Of a stretch of DNA of 64,000 nt, positions 32,401-42,378 are shown piece by piece. The notes beneath the pieces are model-generated. The model was not told where the DNA came from. It saw only the letters and a list, made by a program, of their open reading frames with translations, and made no database searches. The position numbers and the translations under genes were made by a program. Numbering within the stretch: position 1 is the stretch's first letter; every line of letters begins with the position of its first letter. Source of the stretch: Phytophthora colocasiae (Eukaryota > Oomycota > Peronosporomycetes > Peronosporales > Peronosporaceae); assembly GCA_018806915.1 (NCBI GenBank), contig JAGKQI010000059.1:124001-188000 (forward strand), read 5' to 3'.

Positions 32401-34044
32401 CGAAGATGTACAAGTGGGTCAGCACATATGTGCGCACGTGCGAGACGTGTCAGCGGGTTAAACCCTCGCCGCATGCGGCTGCGCCTTTGGCGAGCTTACC
32501 TGTACCCTCTGGGTGTTGGCAGTCCATGAGTATGGACTTCGTGTTTGGCCTGCCGAAGGATACGGCAGGCAACACGGGCGTTGTGGTCTTTGTTGACCGT
32601 CTGAGCAAGATGGCTCATCTAGCGGCTGTGCCGGACACCGTCGATGGTGCTGGTACAGCGACGATCTTCATCGATCGGGTCTTCCGCCAACATGGGCTGC
32701 CTGAGACCATTGTCTCGGATCAGAGATCCCGTTTCACGGGTCACTTCTGGACGTCCGTCTTCAAGGTGCTGGGCACTCGACTGGACATGTCCACGGCGGA
32801 CCATCCGCAGACCGACGGTCAGACCGAACGCGTGAACCGCGTTCTGGAGGACATCCTCCGCAGCGTATGCGCTGAAACGCCGAAGCGTTGGAGCGCTATG
32901 CTCCCTCTCGTTGAGTTCTCCGCGAGACAATGCGGTGCATGCCTCGACAGGCTTCACCCGTTCACGTGAGCGGCCTTGCGCATCCGCGCGTCCTGCTCAC
33001 TCCGCCACGCGGTAGCCTTGGGCTTGGTGGGGAGAGGCTGTGCCGTCGCTCGACTCCGAGCTTGCTGATGTCAGCCCCCTTGCTGTTCGCAAGCAAGTCG
33101 GTGACTTCCTCTCGATGAGGCTTAGCGTCTTACGCCGTGTGCGTGACGCAATGGCTGAAAGCCAAGATGTTCAAAAGGAACAAGCTGATGCCAAAGGCAG
33201 AGGCAATGTGTGGGAATTTAAGGTCGGTGACCAAGTTTTATTAAACGCTAAGAACCTACCTACACATGCAGTGTCGAGTGTCTTTAAGACGAAATTACGT
33301 CCGCGCTTCATCGGACCGTTTACGGTCGTGGCCAAGAGGCCTGGCATACACGCTTGACTTGCCAAAGCGTATGCGAACACATCCTGTGTTCTACGTGGGC
33401 TTGCTTAAGCCATATCGGGATCCTGCTCTTGTGAGTTCCGAGGCGCTGGCGCCGAGTCGGACGAAGGCTGCACGACAGCAGGTGGCAGAGCCACAGGAGG
33501 TTGCATCCGAACCAACAGGTCTTGTCGATCCGGAGCAACGTGATGCTCGAGGTCATAGACCCGCTGATGCAGCACCAGAGGCGACTCAGACCGGTCCCCG
33601 CGACTCTAGGTCTCCTCGAGACCAGTCGCTAAGCGATGGGTCGGATGACCGACGTGGTGGTCGTGCTCCTTCACCGAGCCGACGCGGGTCTGCAAGCAAT
33701 GCAGCGCGTCTACACTCGCAGCGCGAGAACCCATCGACCGCTCGTCCTCCTCCTGCTCTGCTCGATGAGCAAGGTGAGCTTTACTATCACGTGGATCGCC
33801 TGATGGCGCGGCGTCGTCGCCAAGGACACAACCAGTATCTGGTAAGTGGCGAGGTTAACCTCACTCACAGAACTCGTGGGAGTTTGAGGTGCCACTACGG
33901 CAGGATTGCCCCGACGTCGTTGACGCGTATGATCGTGCACACCTGGTGTCAGACCGCCCGGTGGGCGTGCGACGGAGTCGCCGGGTGCCAACACCTCCCA
34001 CTAAGGTGGGAGTCCACAGGGTCGTTGCTGAGCTCAGGCTCTGA
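29363..34044 (+). pseudogene. Pol polyprotein of B3: PR-RT-RH-IN-chromodomain
   Basis: The -1 frame continues into protease (MLIDSGASGNYV) and a Ser/Arg-rich linker. RT follows with NGKWRIVHAFNKLN, YSALDLVDGYYQLL and MPQGLSNAPATFNRL; the catalytic box reads DFDD (near 31,227) where other copies have YFDD. RNase H is complete (CDASDFAIGSALL, YTDHASLRTATQSPHLSQRM). Integrase has HLGREKTYGS, CETCQRVKPS, MDFVFGLPKDTAGN, IVSDQRSRFTGHFW (other copies: SDRDPRF) and TDGQTERVNRVL. The chromodomain begins near 33,757 (YYHVDRLMARRRRQGHNQYL). The end is TGA 34,042-34,044. Indels lie near 30,113, 30,955, 32,062, 32,925, 33,350 and 33,843. Confidence 0.9.
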
Positions 34045-34912
34045 CCCGTAGCTGCAATACCGCAGCGAGCACGTCGGTGCCATCGACGTGGCATCGAATG
34101 CTCAAACTGCAAGCGCAGTCAGAGCTACATGCGCCTCGCGCGCGTGTTTTTTCAAGGGTCTTTGACCCTTTAACAACACTGGCCTATGGCCCGGAGCTTC
34201 GCGATCATGAAGCGAAGATGGTTCGTGATGAACAACCGTCTTAATGACGTTCTGTCTAAACGGCAAGTGGTGATGGAAACGGATTCTATCCGATCACCTG
34301 ACGCTAGAAGCGTTCAATGGGTATGTCTATGTCATGAGGCACTGTGGATGCCAGGGATGCCAATGCATTGGACCCGCATGCTGCATAGCAGTAGGAGGTA
34401 GTTAAGCTCCTCCTGAGCGACAGCTTAGCTGTCTGGTGCTCGTTGTCGTGTCTACGACTGTGCTGAGCACGTGTATTCACAAGACACAGTGTCTGTGACA
34501 CATTGTGGCTCTTGCGCCCGCTTCAAGGACAACTTGGGCATCAAGCCCTGCACACAGTGCTCATCCGAGGGTCACATTAACAGTGAAGCGAGTGGGCCCC
34601 ACTGCTGTGTGGTTCGTGGAACCGTTGGTAGCCTGGAAGGCTTGCCCTGTGGATCACTGATCCAGTAGTATCATAGATACGCCACCTGTGGCCTTCTTTC
34701 CATGCCCGTAGAGCCTTGACTCGAGCCAGTAGGCTCCTATGCTTGGAAAGCATTAGGCCCAAGTGTGTATTACAAGTGGCATCGCGTGCGGAGGCGTGTA
34801 ACACGCAGACAGCGCCGTCCGCGCAAGGTAAGGTGCCGTGGCCATCGGCCGATAATCGCGTCGTGTGTTTACACTTTCCGGATACGGTATCCGGAATCTT
34901 GGTGGGGGAGAT
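34045..34912 (+). other. Region between pol and 3' LTR in B3
   Basis: This alpha-specific stretch is unrelated to the antisense ORF region of B2. It contains a short hairpin (AAGGGTC-TTT-GACCCTT, 34,152-34,168) and cysteine-rich plus-strand frame remnants: RHCGCQGCQCIGPACC near 34,340-34,390, and THCGSCARFKDNLGIKPCTQ near 34,500-34,560. No intact gene is visible. It ends in the polypurine tract 34,901-34,912. Confidence 0.5.
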
Positions 34913-35335
34913 TGTAACGGGGATGTTACACGAATGTTTCTCGTTGGTGTGTGACACACGTGGATACATTTATGTGGGTACATAATGGTACGTGACACTC
35001 ATAGAAACATTTATGTGGGTACATAATGGTGTGGCACACACGAGTAGATACGTAGATGGCCTCAGAGCCTCACGTTGCATTTTGATTAGGATTTAGTATG
35101 TTAGATACTAAATCCGTTACATTTAGGATCAGGGCAATAAAGTCAATAAAAATCAGTTTGCATTTTACATAATTAGTGTTAGTTCCTTTATTATAGGGAC
35201 GCTGATTGTGTGAGTCCCGTATTTAGTGGACTACTTGGTTCTTGTATAGAACCGAAGGCTAGTGCCTTGCAAGCAGGACTCTACGAGTCAACTAAACTTC
35301 CTCTGTGCGGTGCACACCTACGCAGCCCCGCTGCA
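34913..35335 (+). repeat. Family B LTR3 (alpha subtype)
   Basis: TGTAACGGGG to CCGCTGCA, 423 bp, preceded by GGTGGGGGAGAT, so it is the natural 3' LTR of B3. Its hairpin is at 35,089-35,115. Its right edge runs directly into RNase H coding sequence of B4 at a GCAG overlap. Confidence 0.9.
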
Positions 35336-37660
35336 GCTCAAGGCTGCTGAGAAGAACTATCCAGTTCATGAAGGAGCTACTTGCGATGAAGTACGCTCTC
35401 GTCAAATTCAGGGTTCACCTGCTCGGCTCCAAGCCGTAGTGATCTACACGGATCATGCGTCACTACGCACAGCGACGCAGTCGCCTCACCTCTCGCAGAG
35501 GATGGCCCGATGGCTCTCCTTCTTTGCGGAGTATAACTTCGAGGTGAAGTACAAGCCTGGCAGGCAGAACGTCCTCGCTGACGCGTTATCACGTCGCCCG
35601 GAGTATGAGTTATCTCATGTCACCTCGGTGACGTCGTCCGTGACGGACATGGTTCGAGCAGCGTACGCTCAGGATGACTCTTGTGTCGCGCTGCTGCAAG
35701 CTCTAGGGAGCGATGAGTTTAAGGACTCAAAGGTGACTCTGTCACGACGCCTAAAGGCGAGACTTCAACGCTATAGTCTGGAAGGCGGTCTGCTGTACTA
35801 CAGCACGGGTCAGAATGACCCACCACGTGTGGTGGTTCCTCACGATGAGGACCTGAAGTATCGTATCCTCTATGAGGCCCACGACACGCCAACAAGCGGC
35901 CGCCACGGTCGCGAGAAGACCTACGGCTCGGTGAGCTCCATGTACTGGTGGCCGAAGATGTACAAGTGGGTCAGCACATATGTGCACACGTGCGAGACGT
36001 GTCAGCGGGTTAAACTCTCGCCGCATGCGGCAGCGCCTTTGGCGAGCTTGCCTGTACCCTCTGGGTGTTGGCAGTCCATGAGTATGGACTTCGTGTTTGG
36101 CCTGCCGAAGGATACGGCAGGCAACACGGGCGTTGTGGTCTTTGTTGACCGTCTGGCAAGATGGCTCACCCATAGCGGCTGTGCCGGACACCGTCGATGG
36201 CGCTGGTACAGCGACGATCTTTATCGATCGAGGTCTTCCGCCAGCATGGGCTGCCAGAGACCATTGTCTCGGATCAGAGACCCCCGTTTCACGGAGTCAC
36301 TTCTGGACACGTCCGTGTTCAAAAGTACTTGGCACTCGACTGGACATGTCCACGGCAGGATCATCCGCAGACCGACGGTCAGACTGAACGCGTGAACCGC
36401 GTCCTGGAGGGGACATCCTCCCGCAGCGTATGCGCTGAAACGCCCGAAGCGTTGGAGCGCTATGCTCCCTCGTTGAGTTGCTCCATGAACAACGCGGTGC
36501 ATGCCTCGACAGGCTTCACCCCGTTCTACGTGAGCGGCCTTGCGCATCCGCGCGTCCCGCTCACTCCGCCACGACGGTAGCCTTAGGGCTTGGTGGGGGA
36601 GAGGCTGTGCCGTCGCAAACCGACTCCGAAGCTTGCTGGATGTCAGCCCCTTGCTGTTCGCAAGCAAGTCGGTGACTTCCTCTCGATGAGGCTTAGCGTC
36701 TTACGCCGTGTGCGTGACGCAATGGCCTGGAAAGCCAAGATGTCTCAAAAGGAACAAAGCTGATGCCAAAGGCAGAGGCAATGTGTGAAAATTTAAGGTC
36801 GGTGACCAAGTTTTATTAAACGCTAAGAACCTACCCTACACATGCAGGTGTCGAGTGTCTTTAAGACGAAATTACGTCCGCGCCTTCATCGGACCGTTTA
36901 CGGTCGTGGCCAGAAGAGGGGCCTGGCATACACAGCTTGACTTGCCGGCGTAATGCGAACACATCCTGTGTTCTACGTGGAGCGTTTGCCGGCTTAAGCC
37001 ATATCGGGACCCTGCTGGGGTGAGCGCGGAGGCGCTGGCGCCGACGACACGCGCCCAGGCTTCGTCATCCTGCAGTAGCAACGTCACCTGACCCCGTAGC
37101 TCCAGCGAGCTGGAAGCTCCTGCTGGTGCAGGCGAGCAGTCGAGGGACTGAGGACCTTCGAGCCAAGCCACCCGGCTTTCAATCTCCTCTATGTCATGAG
37201 CAGAGACCCGGGCTTGCGAATGCCAAACGCTCTCCATGTTCCCCTGGAAGAGACTGGAGTCTGACTCCTGGAGAGTACCGATCGAGCTGATCGAGAGTTG
37301 ATACCAGGCGCGCTGGCGACAAATAGCGCTCATCACACTCATCGAGTATCGCATCCCGCAGCGAATCGGCTCCTCCTCCGCCGTTGCTCGATGAGCAGGG
37401 GACTCCCCACTACCACGTGGAGCGCCTGATGGCGCGGCGTCGCCCACCGTAGTCAAAACCAGTATCTGGTGAAGTGGCGTGGGTATCCTCATTCCCAAAA
37501 CTCGTGGGAGTTTGAAGGGCCTTCTGAGGCAGGCCTGACGCGTCGTGGACGCTTTTTGATCGCGAAGATCGGAGGCGTCCGAAGGGCTCGCTGAGGTCGA
37601 CCACTCGGTCGACACCCGCTTCTCACCACTAGTGTGGGAAGCTGACGGACTAACCGCCCA
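35336..37660 (+). pseudogene. Pol fragment B4: RNase H-IN-chromodomain
   Basis: It begins in RNase H (LKAAEKNYPVHE, then VIYTDHASLRTATQSPHLSQ), continues through the linker DALSRRPEYE and integrase (SSMYWWPKMYKWVSTYVHTC, MDFVFGLPKDTAGNTGVVVF) and the Glu motif region RLNAERVN in shifted frames, and ends in a chromodomain near 37,390-37,560. Gag, protease and most of RT are missing. From 36,150 on, single-base insertions occur every few tens of bases, much more often than in B3. Confidence 0.82.
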
Positions 37661-37675
37661 GCAGCCGAGCTCAGG

Positions 37676-38905
37676 CTCTGGTCCGTGGCTGGCATTACAG
37701 CCAGTGAGTCTCCTTCGGAGACTGGAGGAGCGTCCTGCGAACGGCAGGGATGAGTGGCCTGAGAGACGGGAACCACTGCCGTCGTGTGACGAGGGAAAGC
37801 GGCCGGGCCGCACGCGTATCTTCGCGTACTGGAAGAGTAGACCTCGGGCGAGGCGGACGTCCACCTCCCGGCGCAGCTCTCCATGAGCCGGTCAAACGAC
37901 GCGAGGCTTCCGTGAAGCCTCGGCCCAGGTGGCCCACATGGACGCCATGTAGTCCCGGGTGGTCTCTCCGGTTTTGGAGCAGGAGGTGGGATAAGTCCTC
38001 ATCTGAGGCACACAGACTCCCGTCGCCGTTGCTTATCTAAGCGTTGCCGATACTTCGGCGAGTGTGCACACCTGCGGGGTCGAGGAAACGCTCATGGAGC
38101 CCCTGTCGCTGCTGAGTCTCAGCCACCTGGTACGTGGAGGGGATTGCCTATGGCGTAACCATGCAGGTTTGGCTGCGCCATCGGCTGCTTCACCTGCTCG
38201 GCAGGGTCGCGAGGAGCTCGTAAGCCGTGGTCGCGCCCGCGACAGAAGTCCCGATGTCCCGTTGGACCGGTCGACGTGACTCCTGGGCACCGCTCAGGGA
38301 AGCCTCCTGTGCCTCTCATCCAGAGTGGTTGGTGATCGCGTCTTCGACACCCCCGAGCGGCTCTGGCTTATCGCGAGCAGGAAGTGGTGGTGCGTTGCGT
38401 AACGTGTTGAGCACGAGGCTCGAAGGTCCCTCCGGGAATGGATTGGGCTGACGCAGCTGCCGAGGAAGCGTGTACCGACGCGGATCACGTGGAGAGCGCA
38501 GCTCAGAATCGCGAGTCGTCCGAGGAGCTCGCAGGAGCAGGAGACGCGCATGGGCATCGCCCTGTTCCGGACTCCTGCGTAGTCCACTTCGACCTCGCCT
38601 TCCTCCTGTGGGAGAGCGACGTGGGTCGCGCGTCGGCGACGCTGTCGTGTACTCGAAGGGTGAGCCACCGCTACCACTTGTAAGTCGGGCTGGCCTTGGA
38701 ACGCATCGCTCCGTAAGCGAAGGCGAGATCGCCGCGAAATACTCCCAGAAACGGAGAGCGTGAGAGGAGCCGGGGCTCCAGTCCGGTAAGCGCAGAGGCG
38801 CTGAGGCGGAAGACATGCCAGGACACGGAAGGACACCCGAGGAGCGGTAGGCTCGCTGGGGCGAATGAGGAGGAATGTGCTCGTTGAGCCAGCGCGCACG
38901 CGCAC
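37676..38905 (-). pseudogene. Antisense ORF of B4 (beta subtype)
   Basis: It has the same blocks as B2: EEGEVEVDYAGVR, LPRQLRQPNPFPEGPSSLVL, AQPNLHGYAIGN and LARGLLFQYAKIRVRPGRF, scattered over frames by frequent indels. It lies between the chromodomain and LTR4 on the minus strand. Conservation of the blocks at the protein level, in spite of the indels, is the main argument that the frame is or was coding. Confidence 0.5.
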
Positions 38906-39024
38906 TCTCGTTGAGAGATTCTCTTTTATCGGAAAGTTGCCAGGTGACAGCGGGCCTTGACAGAGGCAGTTATGCCTGCCAGTTGTAGATACTGCGTATC
39001 CACACGGTTTGGTGGGGGAGAGGG

Positions 39025-39463
39025 TGGTAACGGCTGGTTACACGGCGCTGCGCGCCACTTGGCTGGGAGCAGTTGGTGTGGTATACACCGACCAGGGTCA
39101 CACGTCACAGATCTCTGTATGACTACATCGCATCTCACACGTCACATATGTAGCCATTTGATGGCAGTTAGCTTAGAGCCACACATTACATTTGATTAGG
39201 ATTTAGTATACTGAATACTAAATCCATTACATTTAGGACTAGGGCAATAAAAGTCAATATAATTCAGTTTTACATTTTAACGCATAATTAGTGTTTAGTT
39301 CCTTTATTATAGGGACACTGATTGTGTGAGTCCCGTATTTAGTGGACTACTTGGTTTCCTTTATGTATATGAACCGAAGGCTACTGCCTTGGCCACCAGC
39401 AGGACTCTACGAGTCAGCTAAACTTCCTCTGTGTCGTGCCATACCTACGCAGCCCTGCTTGCA
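39025..39463 (+). repeat. Family B LTR4 (beta subtype), end of the array
   Basis: It starts TGGTAACGGC (one extra G) after GGTGGGGGAGAGGG and ends CTGCTTGCA, about 439 bp with several extra bases. The beta-type 5' third is present. The hairpin 39,199-39,225 keeps both 11-nt arms but has a different loop (ACTGA instead of GTTAG). The right flank is family E integrase. Confidence 0.85.
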
Positions 39464-40891
39464 ATGCCCGGGTCCTCCCGCTTGCTGTCGAGGCGGGAAG
39501 ACCCGAAGACAAAGTCCATGGACATGGACTGCCAACGCACTCCGACGGAGTCGGTAGTGATTAGAAAGAGGAGCCTGCGAGAACTGCGCAGGCTTCACGA
39601 CGTTGACAAACCTCGCAAGCACGTACGTACTTGCGCACCCACTTGTACTGGTGGTGGCAGTAGAAGTCACGCGTGAGAAGAGTGTATGTCTTCTCACGAC
39701 CCGGATACCCTGCCGTGGGGGCATCGTGATACTCGAACATGATCTTCAAAGCCGGAGGTCATGATCAATTTCCGGAACGACAATGCGATCCGCATTGTCG
39801 TCTACTGCACTGTACAACATTAGGCCTTCGTGTACACGATAAGCGGTGTACACGAGCTCGAAGATGAGGGGTTAGCTTCCGACGTGCCACGTCCGGAAGG
39901 TGCTACCAGGAACTCCAGCAGCCCCCCTTCGCGTCTGCATCCCTTGCATACGCGTTCTTTAAACGTCGGGATCAATCAACGTTGACGACGGCACACTGTG
40001 TCCTCACGACGCCAACAGCGTTGGCGTCGACCGTCTCCGCATAGTCAGGTCGACGCGATAACGCGTTCGGCCACTACATTGAGTCTTCCGGGTTTGTACT
40101 CTACCCGGAAGTTGTACCTCCGCGAAGAAGGCGACAACCATCTCGCCATACGTTGCGGGAGATGTGCGGCGAACTTAATCGCCGGCTACGCAATGATGCG
40201 TGGTCTGCCCATAGACCACGGAACGGTCCTCCCAAGTAGACACTCGGAACTTTGCGAGTGCATACTTCATGGCAAAGAGCTCCCTTTGTCATGTACGGGG
40301 GTGAGTTACGCTCCAGCTGGCTTCAGCTGATGCGATTGATAGTAGACCACACGATCACGTCTCTTCGTGATCGTGCTACATCAATGCACATCCGATTGCA
40401 AAGTCGGATGCATCGTACACACTACGTGGAATGGACGATCTTGGTCCGCCACGGCCAAGATCGGCAACGCTTTTTTAGTCAAGCCCTGCTTGACTGGGCA
40501 ACCGAATGCTCTCCATCTCGCACTCGGTCGTCCAAATCCCACCTCAGCTTCTTTTTCTTAAGTAGCTGTGACAACGAGCGTAATCTTGCCCGCATAGTTG
40601 TCCACGTAACTTGCACAAGTACGTGGCAAGCCCAATGAACTGCCTCAGTTCCTTCACATTGGATGACGTGGGCCATTCATTTGATCACTCTGACCTTCCT
40701 CTGGGTCAGGGCGCACGCCGTCTTTCCCCACGAGACACCCCAGCACGGGTATCTCGCTCGCCCCAGAAGATACACTTCTTCTGGTTCGCATAGAGCTTAT
40801 GTTTCCTCATAAGCCTCTGGCAGCTTCCGGAGATGCACCTTGTGCATCTCAATGTCCGTCGTCCTGTCACAGCCCGGCTGTGGACGAACAT
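39464..40891 (-). pseudogene. Family E Ty3/Gypsy pol remnant: RT-RH-IN
   Basis: From right to left on the minus strand: RT from FVHSRAVTGR and MRKHKLYANQKKCIFW; RNase H traces (VYLGGPFRGLWADHASLR, YKPGR-like); the integrase finger YHDAPTAGYPGREKTYTLL with YVRACEVCQR; then WQSMSMDFVFGSSRLDSK, the first catalytic Asp. It is cut in integrase by LTR4 on the left and just after the RT catalytic box on the right. It is related to B but clearly diverged. Frames are heavily broken. Confidence 0.75.
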
Positions 40892-42378
40892 GTAATGGTG
40901 GAGCGCATCGCGCTTGCCAAAATCTCGTTAGGAGCAGGTCCCGATCACCACTTGCGCCCAGACACCGAAACTAACGGAGGGGGTCCCCCGATGATCTTGA
41001 GAGGAATCTAGCTGTGGTGTAAGTATCCACCTGTGTGTACCCGTCGGTAGGCGGAGTTACGCTCTTCCAGGCGACTTCTGAAGGTGTCTTGTAGGTCGGA
41101 AGAAGGTGCTTGGGTGACGCAGGGGTTTGAGGCGGCGTGGAAGTTCTTCACTCCACCTCGGGGTACTTAGTCCCGGTCGTAGGCGAGTTCTCGAGCCTCG
41201 ATCCGGAGTGCCTGGTTCTTGATCCAGGTCTTCGCAACAGTCCAATGTTCGGGATTCAGTCCCTTCCTTTCCGTTGTTTTTCCGCTTCCGATAGCGGGGG
41301 TCTTGAGGGTGAGAGATCTCGACGGGATCCTTAGGCTAAACAACCAATTCCTTCCGATCCGATGCTTATGCACTTAAAGGATAGTTCACTAGATAGGGCA
41401 AAGCTGGCCAATATATTATCCAGACTTAACCGCTATACTAGGTCACGTATCCTTACCTTCCTGACTTGCTTGTAGGGTCAATGTAGTTCCCGGTTCCAGG
41501 CGTAGCGCGAAGACGCTTGAGTGGTTCAGGGCAAATTCGAGTCTGTTTTATGTGGTTATTCCTATGCCTACTAATCCCATCCTGATTTACTATCCTACGA
41601 TCACATGACACTGGCTACATAGCTGATCCCTAGCTTGGTTCCCCTAACCTGATCGTGAGCCGCCGAACCAGTTCCGTACTTTCAACGCGAAGCTTGATCT
41701 CGCACTTTAACCGAAGCTTTCTTCGATCTCGCACTTAATTCGGGACTTCGATCGCTGCCTGATCCCGCTTGGTAATCGCTTCGAAAGAATCCGGATCAGG
41801 CCACCAGAAGAGTCTGCGTCGCGCCTGGGGCTGAAGCTTGATCCCGGAGGCTGATCTCGACCTTAACTTATACGGGAGAGGATCACTGCGTGCGATCCTG
41901 CGTGATCCCAACGCTTCGTCGCCGCCCGGGAAGTAGGATCGTGCTGTTAGAGGCCTTCCGGGGCGCCAGGGTAAGCCGATCGTGCTCGCTTGGGACCCCA
42001 TCATCGCGCTGATCGCGCGAAGAACATCGCTTGATTTCCCCATTCTTCCTCCGGCGAGGATTCAGGATCACTCCACGAACACCGCTCCACTCTGCTCCTC
42101 CGCCGGTGTCTCCGTTTGCCTGTTCCCCGGCGGGACCCATCGTACCTTCGTCTGATTCTGACCCAGATCTGGGGATCACAGGTTCCCCACCTGTCGCTCG
42201 TTCCGACTCTATTCGGGTTCTGAAGTGGCTGATATCGCCTCTCCGGGAAAAATTCTCGTCCGCTTCCACCCACATCCGCCCCCAGCACGTAAGTTGAGCT
42301 GCCGCAGCTCACTTCGGGTTTATTTCCACATTCACCACCTGGAACACAAGTCGTTCAAAGTACCACCACTCCCTCACG
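40892..42378 (-). repeat. Family A leader/LTR with start of gag (A3 remnant)
   Basis: 40,899-42,290 matches A1 8,478-9,790, including the beginning of the gag coding part (ACTTGCGCCCAGACACCGA shared). In element direction A2 pol is followed by the antisense ORF, then this LTR, then a new leader and gag start: two family A elements in tandem sharing one LTR, the second one cut at about 40,892. LTR borders could not be fixed. Confidence 0.6.

Larger units (their letters stand above)
27924..35335 (+). mobile_element. Family B element B3 (alpha subtype), full length
   Basis: It runs from LTR2 to LTR3, 7,412 bp. It has an almost intact gag (one amber), a complete frameshift signal and all pol domains with a few indels. 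The flanks TCTGC and AGCTC do not form a target duplication, so its outer LTRs are shared array junctions. Confidence 0.88.
9792..39463 (+). mobile_element. Head-to-tail array of family B elements sharing LTRs
   Basis: The order is B0 pol fragment, LTR1 (10,795), B1, LTR2 (27,924), B3, LTR3 (34,913), B4 pol fragment, LTR4 (39,025). Single LTRs separate consecutive internal regions instead of each copy having its own pair. No 5-bp duplication flanks B1, B3 or B4. B1 contains Copia C, which in turn contains B2. The layout fits repeated LTR-LTR or microhomology recombination between copies, not independent insertions. Confidence 0.8.

Noticed and set aside
34186..34401. 71-codon plus-strand frame after B3 pol as a host gene
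   Set aside because: It overlaps a more protein-like cysteine-rich frame and has no similarity I recognise; kept only as a low-interest remnant.
27924..35335. B3 as an ordinary single insertion
   Set aside because: No matching 5-bp sequences flank LTR2 and LTR3; both outer edges run into pol sequence of neighbouring units.
40706..40891. Continuation of family A gag in this stretch
   Set aside because: Residues such as MRKHKLYANQKKCIFW are reverse transcriptase of another Ty3 family; family A similarity stops at about 40,899.
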